From assembly GCF_019970065.1 (NCBI RefSeq), contig NZ_JAHXYH010000001.1:1550001-1614000 (forward strand): a DNA stretch of 64,000 bases, written 5' to 3'. This DNA is from Chryseobacterium sp. OSA05B (GTDB taxonomy: Bacteria > Bacteroidota > Bacteroidia > Flavobacteriales > Weeksellaceae). Below, piece by piece: positions 1 through 7,425 of the stretch (position 1 is its first letter; the number at the start of each line of letters is the position of its first letter). Under the pieces are notes generated by a model that made no database searches, was not told the origin of the DNA, and saw only the letters and a program-made list of their open reading frames with translations. The translations under genes and the position numbers were made by a program.

Positions 1-1
1 C

Positions 2-1021
2 GAAGCAATGGGTTGGGAAGCGCCTCAGTTTGCCCACCTTTCACTGATTTTAAAACCTGACGTTTCAACGTTAATCAATAAAGAGAATATTGATAGTATT
101 ACAAAATCTTTCACGGAAGAATTTGTAGCCAAAAACAATGAGTTTTCTTTTGAAGAATCTGCAGCACTTATTAAATCTTTCTTTTCTGAGGTAAAAAGCC
201 CAAGATTCAAATCTATGTTAGGTGAGAATGAAAAAGACAATTCATTAACCGCTTCTGTAAAACAATTTTTAAAGAAAGGACTTTCCGGAAAATTAAGCAA
301 AAGAGATGGTGATAAATTCGGATTCCCTGTATTTCCATTAAACTTCACAGATCCTAAAACAGGAAATGTATCTAAAGGGTACAGAGAAAGCGGGTATCTT
401 CCAGAAGCATTCATCAATATGGTTTCTTTATTGGGCTGGTCTCCTGCCGACGATAAAGAAGTTTTATCTCTTGATGAAATGGCAAAAGAATTTGATTTAA
501 ATAAAGTTCATAAGGCCGGCGCAAGGTTCAGCAAAGAAAAATCAGAATGGTTCAATCACCAGTATATCCAATTAAAATCTGACGAAGAATTGCTTCAGAT
601 TTTAAAAAGCTCAGATTTAAATATAAACATGGAAGATGAAAAGCTCCTAAAGATCATCGGTTTGATGAAAGAAAGAGCTACCTTCCCGAATGATATCTAC
701 GAAAACGGAAAATTTTTCTTCGAGGCGCCTGCTTCTTATGATGAGAAAGCATCGAAAAAGGCATGGAATGAAGAGACGTCTGCCATTTTAGGAGAATTCG
801 CGGAAAACCTTGGTACCATTGAATATACCTCAGAAAACATCAAGCAGGCTATTCACGATTTCGCGGAAAACAAAGGCCTGGGGATGGGAAAAGTGATGAT
901 GCCACTCCGTTTAGCCTTAGTTGGAGAACTGAAAGGCCCGGACGTTCCGGATATCATGGAACTTATTGGAAAAGAGGAAAGTATCTCCCGAATAAACAAT
1001 GCTATCAATAATTTTAAATAG
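2..1021 (+). CDS. gltX: Glutamyl-tRNA synthetase, C-terminal part (5' truncated by window)
   Basis: Charges tRNA-Glu with glutamate in the cytoplasm. The reading frame is open from the window edge, so the N-terminal Rossmann half with its HIGH motif lies outside. The visible part has the class I KMSKS-type loop as KLSKR (bases 290-304), followed by the YRESGYLPEAF segment and the helical anticodon-binding domain with the GLGMGKVMMPLR block near the end. Both motifs are typical of GluRS. The stop is TAG at 1019-1021, and accA follows after 48 nt with its own promoter-like box. Whether it is a discriminating or non-discriminating GluRS cannot be judged from this part. Confidence 0.95.
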   Translation, partial: EAMGWEAPQFAHLSLILKPDVSTLINKENIDSITKSFTEEFVAKNNEFSFEESAALIKSFFSEVKSPRFKSMLGENEKDNSLTASVKQFLKKGLSGKLSKRDGDKFGFPVFPLNFTDPKTGNVSKGYRESGYLPEAFINMVSLLGWSPADDKEVLSLDEMAKEFDLNKVHKAGARFSKEKSEWFNHQYIQLKSDEELLQILKSSDLNINMEDEKLLKIIGLMKERATFPNDIYENGKFFFEAPASYDEKASKKAWNEETSAILGEFAENLGTIEYTSENIKQAIHDFAENKGLGMGKVMMPLRLALVGELKGPDVPDIMELIGKEESISRINNAINNFK

Positions 1022-1038
1022 TTTTTCATAATTTTTCA

Positions 1039-1046
1039 TAAATTTG
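1039..1046 (+). promoter_or_regulatory. Putative -7 promoter box of accA
   Basis: TAAATTTG matches the Bacteroidota TAnnTTTG -7 element and lies 23 nt before the accA ATG. No clear TTG -33 element is seen at the usual spacing, so accA may also receive read-through from gltX. Confidence 0.45.
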
Positions 1047-1069
1047 AAAGATTTAATTTACTTCAAGAA

Positions 1070-2026
1070 ATGGAATATTTAAGTTTCGAACTTCCTATAA
1101 AAGATCTAATGGATCAACTTCAGACTTGTTCTTTAGTAGGAGAAGAAAGTGGTGTTGATGTAAAATTAGCATGCAGCCAGATTGAGGATAAGATTTTGGA
1201 AAAGAAAAAAGAAATCTACCAAAACCTCACGCCTTGGCAGAGAGTACAACTATCCCGCCATCCGGATCGTCCTTATACAATCGACTATATCAACGGAATG
1301 GTAGATAAAGGAAGTTTTCTGGAACTTCACGGAGACAGAAATTTCGCAGATGACCCTGCAATGATCGGCGGTTTGGCGACATTGGACGGTCAGAGAGTAA
1401 TGATCATCGGAACCCAGAAAGGGAGAACAACCAAAGAAAGACAGTACAGAAGATTCGGAATGCCGAATCCGGAAGGATACAGAAAAGCTTTGCGACTGAT
1501 GAAGCTTGCTGAGAAATTCAATATTCCTGTAGTCACTTTAGTAGACACACCTGGAGCTTATCCTGGACTGGAAGCTGAGGAAAGAGGACAGGGTGAAGCG
1601 ATCGCCAGAAACATTTTTGAAATGGTTCAGCTTAAAACTCCTATTTTCACTTATATCATTGGTGAAGGAGCAAGTGGTGGAGCTTTGGGAATAGGCGTAG
1701 GGAACAAAGTATACATGCTAGAAAATACATGGTATACTGTAATTGCTCCTGAAAGCTGTTCTTCTATCTTATGGAGAAACTGGGATCACAAGGAAGATGC
1801 AGCCAATGCATTGAACCTAACCCCGAAAGATGCTTTAAGAGAAAAATTCATTGACGGTATTATTGAAGAACCACTTGGAGGTGCTCAGTATGATCCGGAA
1901 ACAGCTTATCTGAATCTGAAAAATTCAATTTTACAGAATATCAAAGCTTTTTCAAAATTCTCAGGACAGGAACTTGAAACCCAAAGGCAGGAGAAATTCA
2001 TTGCGATGGGACAATTTAAAGGATAA
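1070..2026 (+). CDS. accA: Acetyl-CoA carboxylase carboxyltransferase subunit alpha
   Basis: With AccD, transfers the carboxyl group from carboxybiotin-BCCP to acetyl-CoA to make malonyl-CoA, the committed step of fatty acid synthesis (cytoplasm). The 318 aa are full length for AccA. Seen: the N-terminal helical region, the [19 protein letters not shown] segment, the VDTPGAYPG motif, and the [14 protein letters not shown] oxyanion/acyl-CoA binding stretch followed by [11 protein letters not shown]. It ends at a perfect 18-bp palindromic terminator shared with the convergent gene. accD is not in the window, as is usual where the two subunits are encoded separately. Confidence 0.97.
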   Translation: MEYLSFELPIKDLMDQLQTCSLVGEESGVDVKLACSQIEDKILEKKKEIYQNLTPWQRVQLSRHPDRPYTIDYINGMVDKGSFLELHGDRNFADDPAMIGGLATLDGQRVMIIGTQKGRTTKERQYRRFGMPNPEGYRKALRLMKLAEKFNIPVVTLVDTPGAYPGLEAEERGQGEAIARNIFEMVQLKTPIFTYIIGEGASGGALGIGVGNKVYMLENTWYTVIAPESCSSILWRNWDHKEDAANALNLTPKDALREKFIDGIIEEPLGGAQYDPETAYLNLKNSILQNIKAFSKFSGQELETQRQEKFIAMGQFKG

Positions 2027-2032
2027 AAAATT

Positions 2033-2068
2033 AAAAACGGTTAAGAAATATATTTCTTAACCGTTTTT
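2033..2068. terminator. Bidirectional terminator between accA and the convergent DUF6759-like gene
   Basis: A perfect inverted repeat with 18-nt arms (2033-2050 and 2051-2068) begins with five A and ends with five T, so it can act as a hairpin plus U-tract on both strands. It separates the convergent genes ending at 2026 and 2094. Confidence 0.9.
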
Positions 2069-2093
2069 GTTTATAGTTTTCTTCTTATGGGTA

Positions 2094-2834
2094 TTATTCA
2101 GCTACATTCAGGGCAATCTCAATATCTTTATCGATCTTTTTCAGAGAAGAGTACTTAGCATCACACACCATGGTCGTCAGTACGTATTCCCCCTTATCGA
2201 TCAGGATGAAATTCTCTCCTCTGGCAGGAACAGTCAGATTATAATATTTTTTGCCACTTATTTTTACAATCAGATTACAGCTCGATCTGTTTTTGATATT
2301 GATGTAAGCATCATTTTTACTGATGTCATTATTAAAAAGATGGGTAAGCATGGCAGCTGTTCTTTTGTTTTCCTCACTGGGTTCCGCTTTGCTACTCATT
2401 TTTCCGGTACTCTTCGCAGATCCTACAGAAGCGTAGTTGACCATTCTTTCGGGTTTTGTAGCCGTACTAGTTGTAGTTGTAGGGGTGGCTGTATTGGCTG
2501 CCATTGTTTTTCCGTTGTTCAGTTCGTTATTCTTAACGATTTTTTCAATTTTCTCCTTGCTGATTGGTTTAATCGTAGGTTTAGCTTCAGGAGAATTATC
2601 TGCCATGATCATTTCGATCAGTTTTCTTTTAAAGTAATCTGATTTGGCATGTCCCGGGTTTTGTTTCAGGAAACCGGCGATCACTCTCGCCTCTTTTGAA
2701 GCTTCCGCATCCTGTTCTGTATAGATGATCACTGTTTCTTTTTCTACCACAGCTTTGGATTTCGATTTTTTCTTTTTTTGGGAAAAACCTAATGCAAAAA
2801 TGCAGAGAAATATCAATAGAAAGATTTTTTTCAT
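2094..2834 (-). CDS. Secreted DUF6759-like protein (paralog 1 of 4)
   Basis: 246 aa with a signal peptide (about residues 1-18, ending FSQ) followed by a lysine-rich stretch. The middle (about 110-165) is low-complexity, rich in Thr, Ala and Ser. The C-terminal core has NRSSCNLIVKISGKKYYNLTV, then PARGENFILIDKGEY and a second Cys in MVCDAKYSSLKKI. The same core, with the two Cys and the PA-(R/H)-(G/D)-E-x-x-(F/S) turn, recurs in genes at 18090, 19659 and 20356. From memory this family corresponds to DUF6759; no function is known to me. It is the only copy on the minus strand and lies just left of tsf. Confidence 0.75.
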   Translation of the reverse strand: MKKIFLLIFLCIFALGFSQKKKKSKSKAVVEKETVIIYTEQDAEASKEARVIAGFLKQNPGHAKSDYFKRKLIEMIMADNSPEAKPTIKPISKEKIEKIVKNNELNNGKTMAANTATPTTTTSTATKPERMVNYASVGSAKSTGKMSSKAEPSEENKRTAAMLTHLFNNDISKNDAYINIKNRSSCNLIVKISGKKYYNLTVPARGENFILIDKGEYVLTTMVCDAKYSSLKKIDKDIEIALNVAE

Positions 2835-2909
2835 TAATCAAGTCTTTAAAATAGTATTAAATATATCAATAACGTGAAAAGTCATTTTTTAGTTTATCAT
2901 TAAAATCAT

Positions 2910-2917
2910 TATCTTTG
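2910..2917 (+). promoter_or_regulatory. Putative -7 promoter box of tsf
   Basis: TATCTTTG fits TAnnTTTG and lies 60 nt before the tsf ATG. It gives tsf its own promoter, consistent with its separation from rpsB. Confidence 0.5.
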
Positions 2918-2977
2918 CCCTGCTCTAAAATTAAGCTAAAAATTAATACTAATCTTAAATAAAAAATAATAGATATT

Positions 2978-3805
2978 ATGTCTTATACACCAGTTGCTGC
3001 AGACGTAGCGAAATTAAGAAACCAAACAGGTGCAGGTATGATGGACTGCAAGAAAGCTCTAGTTGAAGCAGAAGGAGACTTCGAAAAAGCAGTAGATATC
3101 CTTAGAAAAAAAGGACAGAAAGTAGCTGCAAACAGAGCTGACAGAGAATCTTCTGAAGGTGCGGTAATCGCTAGAGTAAACGAGGATAACACTTTAGGTG
3201 TTGTAATCTCTCTAAACTGCGAGACTGACTTCGTTGCAAAAAATGAGGCTTTCATCGAGCTTGCTTACGAATTAGCGGAAATGGCTATCTTCGCTGCTAC
3301 CAAAGAAGAACTTTTAGCTACAGATTTCCACGGACTTACTGTTGCTGAAAAACTAATCGAGCAAACAGGAGTTATCGGTGAGAAAATCGAGATCGGTGCA
3401 TTCGAAAGAATCGAAGGACCGTTCCTTGGAGCTTATATCCACGCTGGAAACAAAATTGCTGCTATCACTGCCCTTTCTGCAAAAGTAGACGGAGCTGACG
3501 AAGCTGCTAAATCTGTTTCTATGCAGGTTGCTGCAATGAACCCTATCGCTTTGGATGAAACAAGAGTTTCTCAGGAGACAATCGACAAAGAATTAGAGAT
3601 CGAAAGAGAACTTCTTATAAAAGAAGGTAAGCCTGAAAACATTATCGACAACATCCTTAAAGGTAAGATGCAGAAATTCTACAAAGACAACACATTGGTA
3701 CACCAGTCTTTCATTAAAGACGGAAGTATCTCTGTTGCTGACTATGTAAAATCTGTAAACGCAGACCTTAAAGTAACAGGATTTGTAAGAATTAGCTTAG
3801 CTTAA
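2978..3805 (+). CDS. tsf: Translation elongation factor Ts
   Basis: Guanine nucleotide exchange factor that regenerates EF-Tu-GTP during protein synthesis. The 275 aa are typical of full-length EF-Ts. Seen: the N-terminal UBA-like helix bundle with LRNQTGAGMMDCKKAL, and the TDFVAKNE exchange motif at about residues 82-89. The core subdomains and the C-terminal module follow. In most bacteria tsf directly follows rpsB. Here rpsB (minus strand, ends at 20963) is about 18 kb away and oppositely oriented. tsf has its own -7 box and a strong terminator, so it looks monocistronic. Confidence 0.98.
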   Translation: MSYTPVAADVAKLRNQTGAGMMDCKKALVEAEGDFEKAVDILRKKGQKVAANRADRESSEGAVIARVNEDNTLGVVISLNCETDFVAKNEAFIELAYELAEMAIFAATKEELLATDFHGLTVAEKLIEQTGVIGEKIEIGAFERIEGPFLGAYIHAGNKIAAITALSAKVDGADEAAKSVSMQVAAMNPIALDETRVSQETIDKELEIERELLIKEGKPENIIDNILKGKMQKFYKDNTLVHQSFIKDGSISVADYVKSVNADLKVTGFVRISLA

Positions 3806-3827
3806 TCTCTTTCAAAGAAAAATACGG

Positions 3828-3856
3828 ATCCCGGTGAATATTCACCGGGATTTTTT
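3828..3856 (+). terminator. Rho-independent terminator of tsf
   Basis: A perfect 12-bp GC-rich palindrome (3828-3839 with 3840-3851) is followed by a run of T to 3856, 22 nt after the tsf stop. Confidence 0.9.
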
Positions 3857-3970
3857 ATGGAATCATGCGCCGTTGTTAACCTAATATGAAGCTAATCTTA
3901 AATATTCAACAACTTAACCGTAAGTGTCTATTTGTGAAATATTTTAAGCTATAAATAGATTATTAATGTT

Positions 3971-3978
3971 TAAATTTG
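3971..3978 (+). promoter_or_regulatory. Putative -7 box of the first tandem T9SS-B gene
   Basis: TAAATTTG (TAnnTTTG consensus) lies 19 nt before the ATG at 3998. No well-spaced TTG -33 element is visible. Confidence 0.5.
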
Positions 3979-3997
3979 CTGCCCCTTATAATAAAGC

Positions 3998-6900
3998 ATG
4001 AAAAAATTTCTACTAGCTATTTGTACTTTTCTTTGTTTAATCGTTAATGCGCAGTTGGATACCGAGCACTGGTTTGCTCCCATGTCTGCCAGCTCTCTTC
4101 AGGGAACACCCCAATGTTATTTATATCTGTCAACCAATGAAACGGTCCCGTTCTCCGTACAGGTTTCCAATAATAACGTAGTATTTTCTACCGTACAGGT
4201 GAGTAAAGGAAATCCTGTACAGTTGACCGTTCCCAGCAATTATATGATTGCTTCCACTCCCAATAACTTATTCACTCAGAACTCAATGGGGCTGCATGTA
4301 AAAGGCAATAAAAAATTCTTTGCCAACTTCAGGTTTTCAGTTCCCAGCCAGGCAGAAATCATTACTTCGAAAGGATTGGCAGGTATCGGAAAAACTTTTT
4401 TCATAGGAACAGCACCTACTACCTCCCCAAAAGATTATGTAAACTCCACTCTGGGAGTCACAGCTACGGAAGATAACACCACAGTAACTTTATCCGGATA
4501 TAATTCTGATGTTGTTTTCTCTGATGGCAGTATAATGCCAACCAGAACATTTACTATTAATAAAGGAAAATCCTATGTCATTGATGTCATAAGTGATATG
4601 GGGGGAGCCAGTAACAGAAAAGGACTATTAGGAGCAAAACTTGTTGCTAATAAGCCTGTATCTGTAACGAACGGAAACTTCAACGGTCTTTATACCACCC
4701 AGAACAACAGCAACGTGGATATTCTGATGGATCAGGCAGTTCCTGTGGATAGATTGGGGAAAGATTTTGTGATGGTAAAAGGAAACGGTCCTGCGAGTGT
4801 AGGGATGGAAAAAGCAATGATCATTGCTACAGAAAACAACACTACTCTTATCGTAAACGGAAACCCTGTACCGGGCGTTAATCTTAATGCAGGAGGATAT
4901 TACATGATTGAAGGCACCAGCTATCTCAATCAGGGTAACGGACATTACAATATGAATATTTCCGCGAGCAAAAACGTCTACGTCTATCAGCTTCTGGCCG
5001 GAGCTTCCGGAAGTACGGTATATCAGACCGGAGGTATGAATTTCATCCCGCCGTTAAGCTGCTTCTTACCTAAAGAGATCAATGAAATAGGTTTTATTAA
5101 TAGAATTGGAGGAACTTATTACGATACAAAACTTAATATCATCACGCAGGCAGGTGCGGCTGTAACGCTGAACGGCAATCCTGTTGCTGCGGCCACAGGT
5201 CCTTATCCGGTAACCGGAAATCCTGGATGGGTCACTTATTCCGTAATGAATGTTTCCGGAAATGTTACCATCAATTCCACAAAACCTGTCACGGCAGGAA
5301 TTGCTGCAGGAAGCGGTGCTGTAGGATATGGAGGATATTTCGCGGGATTCTCTTCAGTCCCGGCCATTACAAAAACAGGGGACTGCTATGCAGGAATACG
5401 TCTTGAAGTGGACAACAGCTATGATGCGTACCAATGGTATTTCAATGGTGTTTTAATTCCAGGAGCCACTTCTTATTTTATTAATCCTGAATTATACGGA
5501 GCGGGAACTTATACTTGTTTTATCACCAAAAACAACTGTGAATCAAGAATGACTTCCGAATACGAATATACATTATGCCCACCGATATCTACAACCACTT
5601 ATAATATAGGATCATGTAATACAAAAGTGATCACGCCAGTTTTTACCACATCGGCGCAGGCCATCGTTCCTTCCCATACGAGCATTATTGCCCAGCCAAC
5701 CAATGGTACCGCCACAGTGAATGCTATGACAGGACAGATCAATTACACACCCAACCCAGGACTTACGGCAGATGCTACAGATTCTTTCATTTATTATATT
5801 GACGGAAACGGAAACCCCGCAGATTTTGAGTATTTCAAAGTAGTGGTGAATATTGATGTTCTTCAGACTCAGAATGCGGCTTTGTCTTCCTGCGCTAATA
5901 ACAACGGAAACGGAACTTTTGATCTCACGACTGCTGTTTTAAGTCCGGATACAGGTACAACGGCAACGTTTTATACCAATGCTAATTTAACGGGACAAAT
6001 TGCCAGCCCTGCTACTTACTCAGGACCTGCCGGAACAATCTATGCTAACGTGACTTCTTCATTCGGATGTTCCAAACCTGCACAGGTCACCTTATCGCTG
6101 AATCCTTCACCAAATGTGAACACCGGCAATTTTAATGCAAGCTTCTGTGATGATGATTTCGACGGAATTATAAACGTGAATTTTGCTACGGTAACCCCAC
6201 AAATCGTTACCAATTCTGCTAATTTCACTGTGAAATACTATCTTGTTCAGGCGGATGCTACAGCAGGAAACAACAATAATCTTCTGACTAACTGGACTTA
6301 TACCGCCAATACAACGGTTTATGTAAGGGTCGCAGCCAATACCGGTGACTGTCCTCCCGTTTTTGGACAGATCAATTTTAAGATCGGAGCTAAAATCACA
6401 CTGATTACGAATTCAGTTTCTGCGGATGTCTGCGATAATGATCTGGGTGGTTCCGAATCAGCCAATCTTAACGATTATAAAAATTTATTTACCACGGATC
6501 CAATGGTAATCCTTTCATTCTATACTTCACAGGCTGATGCTCAGGCGGGAATCAATACCATTTCACCAACTCAGAATATAACTTCGGTTCATACGTATTA
6601 TGTAAGATTCCAGAGCAGTACAGGATGTCCCAATACAGGAATCCTGAAACTGACTTTAAAAACGCCTAAAAAATCTACCAGACTTCAAAACCAGGTTGTC
6701 TGTTCAGATGAAAAAGTAGTATTGGATGCAGGACCGGGATTCTCTTCCTATCTGTGGAGCAACGGAGCTACAACGCAAAGTATCACAGTGGGTGCAGGAA
6801 ACTATTATGTAGATTTAGGCTTTAACGGATGTGTATACCGTCAGAGTGTAAGCGTAACAACCGCACAGGCACCTACGATTACGAGAGTGGATGTATCCGG

Positions 6901-7348
6901 TTCCAATGCCACGGTTTATGCAACAGGCGGAACTCCTCCTTATCAATATTCTCTTGATGGATTGAATTATCAGACCTCGAATGTTTTCATGGGTCTTTCA
7001 AGAGGAATACACAAAGTATTTGTTTTGGGATCAGACGGATGCCTTCCTGTGACTAAAGAATTCCTGGTATTGAATCTTGTGAATGCCATTACACCAAACG
7101 GCGACGGGCTTAATGACGTTCTTAATTATTCAGATTTAAGAATCAAGCAGAATGTAAGTATTGAAGTGGCTGACCGCTATGGAGCGCCGATTTACAAATC
7201 ATCCGACAAGAATTATATCTGGGATGGAAAGGTCAACGGAAGAAATCTCCCTACAGGAACTTACTGGTATGTGATCACCTGGACAGAGCCTGATACAAAA
7301 TTGCCAGTTTCGTATTCCGGATGGCTTTTAATTAAAAATCGTGATTAA
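3998..7348 (+). CDS. Secreted IgGFc-binding-like protein with T9SS type B sorting domain (array copy 1, long form)
   Basis: 1116 aa. Signal peptide about 1-18 (ends VNA), followed by QLDTEHWFAPM, a block shared by all four neighbours. Residues about 20-460 resemble the IgGFc-binding N-terminal domain, with VKGNG at about 260, ATENNT, and YVYQLLAG. An Ig/PKD-like segment (QWYFNG, PGATSY) follows at about 475-520, then a tandem-95-like module. Two Cys-containing repeats (SFCDDDFDG, DVCDNDLGG) occur only in copies 1 and 4. Next come LDAGPGFSSYLWSNGATT and a SprB-like GGTPPYQYSLDG repeat. The type B sorting domain starts near residue 1027 with ITPNGDGLND and ends in WLLIKNRD. Inferred role: surface adhesin or matrix protein exported by the T9SS. 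No terminator is evident downstream. Confidence 0.85.
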   Translation: MKKFLLAICTFLCLIVNAQLDTEHWFAPMSASSLQGTPQCYLYLSTNETVPFSVQVSNNNVVFSTVQVSKGNPVQLTVPSNYMIASTPNNLFTQNSMGLHVKGNKKFFANFRFSVPSQAEIITSKGLAGIGKTFFIGTAPTTSPKDYVNSTLGVTATEDNTTVTLSGYNSDVVFSDGSIMPTRTFTINKGKSYVIDVISDMGGASNRKGLLGAKLVANKPVSVTNGNFNGLYTTQNNSNVDILMDQAVPVDRLGKDFVMVKGNGPASVGMEKAMIIATENNTTLIVNGNPVPGVNLNAGGYYMIEGTSYLNQGNGHYNMNISASKNVYVYQLLAGASGSTVYQTGGMNFIPPLSCFLPKEINEIGFINRIGGTYYDTKLNIITQAGAAVTLNGNPVAAATGPYPVTGNPGWVTYSVMNVSGNVTINSTKPVTAGIAAGSGAVGYGGYFAGFSSVPAITKTGDCYAGIRLEVDNSYDAYQWYFNGVLIPGATSYFINPELYGAGTYTCFITKNNCESRMTSEYEYTLCPPISTTTYNIGSCNTKVITPVFTTSAQAIVPSHTSIIAQPTNGTATVNAMTGQINYTPNPGLTADATDSFIYYIDGNGNPADFEYFKVVVNIDVLQTQNAALSSCANNNGNGTFDLTTAVLSPDTGTTATFYTNANLTGQIASPATYSGPAGTIYANVTSSFGCSKPAQVTLSLNPSPNVNTGNFNASFCDDDFDGIINVNFATVTPQIVTNSANFTVKYYLVQADATAGNNNNLLTNWTYTANTTVYVRVAANTGDCPPVFGQINFKIGAKITLITNSVSADVCDNDLGGSESANLNDYKNLFTTDPMVILSFYTSQADAQAGINTISPTQNITSVHTYYVRFQSSTGCPNTGILKLTLKTPKKSTRLQNQVVCSDEKVVLDAGPGFSSYLWSNGATTQSITVGAGNYYVDLGFNGCVYRQSVSVTTAQAPTITRVDVSGSNATVYATGGTPPYQYSLDGLNYQTSNVFMGLSRGIHKVFVLGSDGCLPVTKEFLVLNLVNAITPNGDGLNDVLNYSDLRIKQNVSIEVADRYGAPIYKSSDKNYIWDGKVNGRNLPTGTYWYVITWTEPDTKLPVSYSGWLLIKNRD

Positions 7349-7395
7349 TTTTTAACTTTTGTCATATTTATTTAATACTATTTCAAATATTATTT

Positions 7396-7403
7396 TAAAT
7401 TTG
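7396..7403 (+). promoter_or_regulatory. Putative -7 box of array copy 2
   Basis: TAAATTTG lies 22 nt before the ATG at 7426. The short leader contains AATCCTAATTCCA, nearly repeated in the leader of copy 3 (AATCCTAATTTCCA), which suggests that the leaders were duplicated with the genes. Confidence 0.5.
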
Positions 7404-7425
7404 TAGAAATCCTAATTCCACACAC

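Noticed and set aside
2067..2642. 191-codon open frame on the plus strand
   Set aside because: Antisense to the DUF6759-like gene at 2094-2834, which has a signal peptide and paralogs; its content is what a reverse frame of that gene would give.
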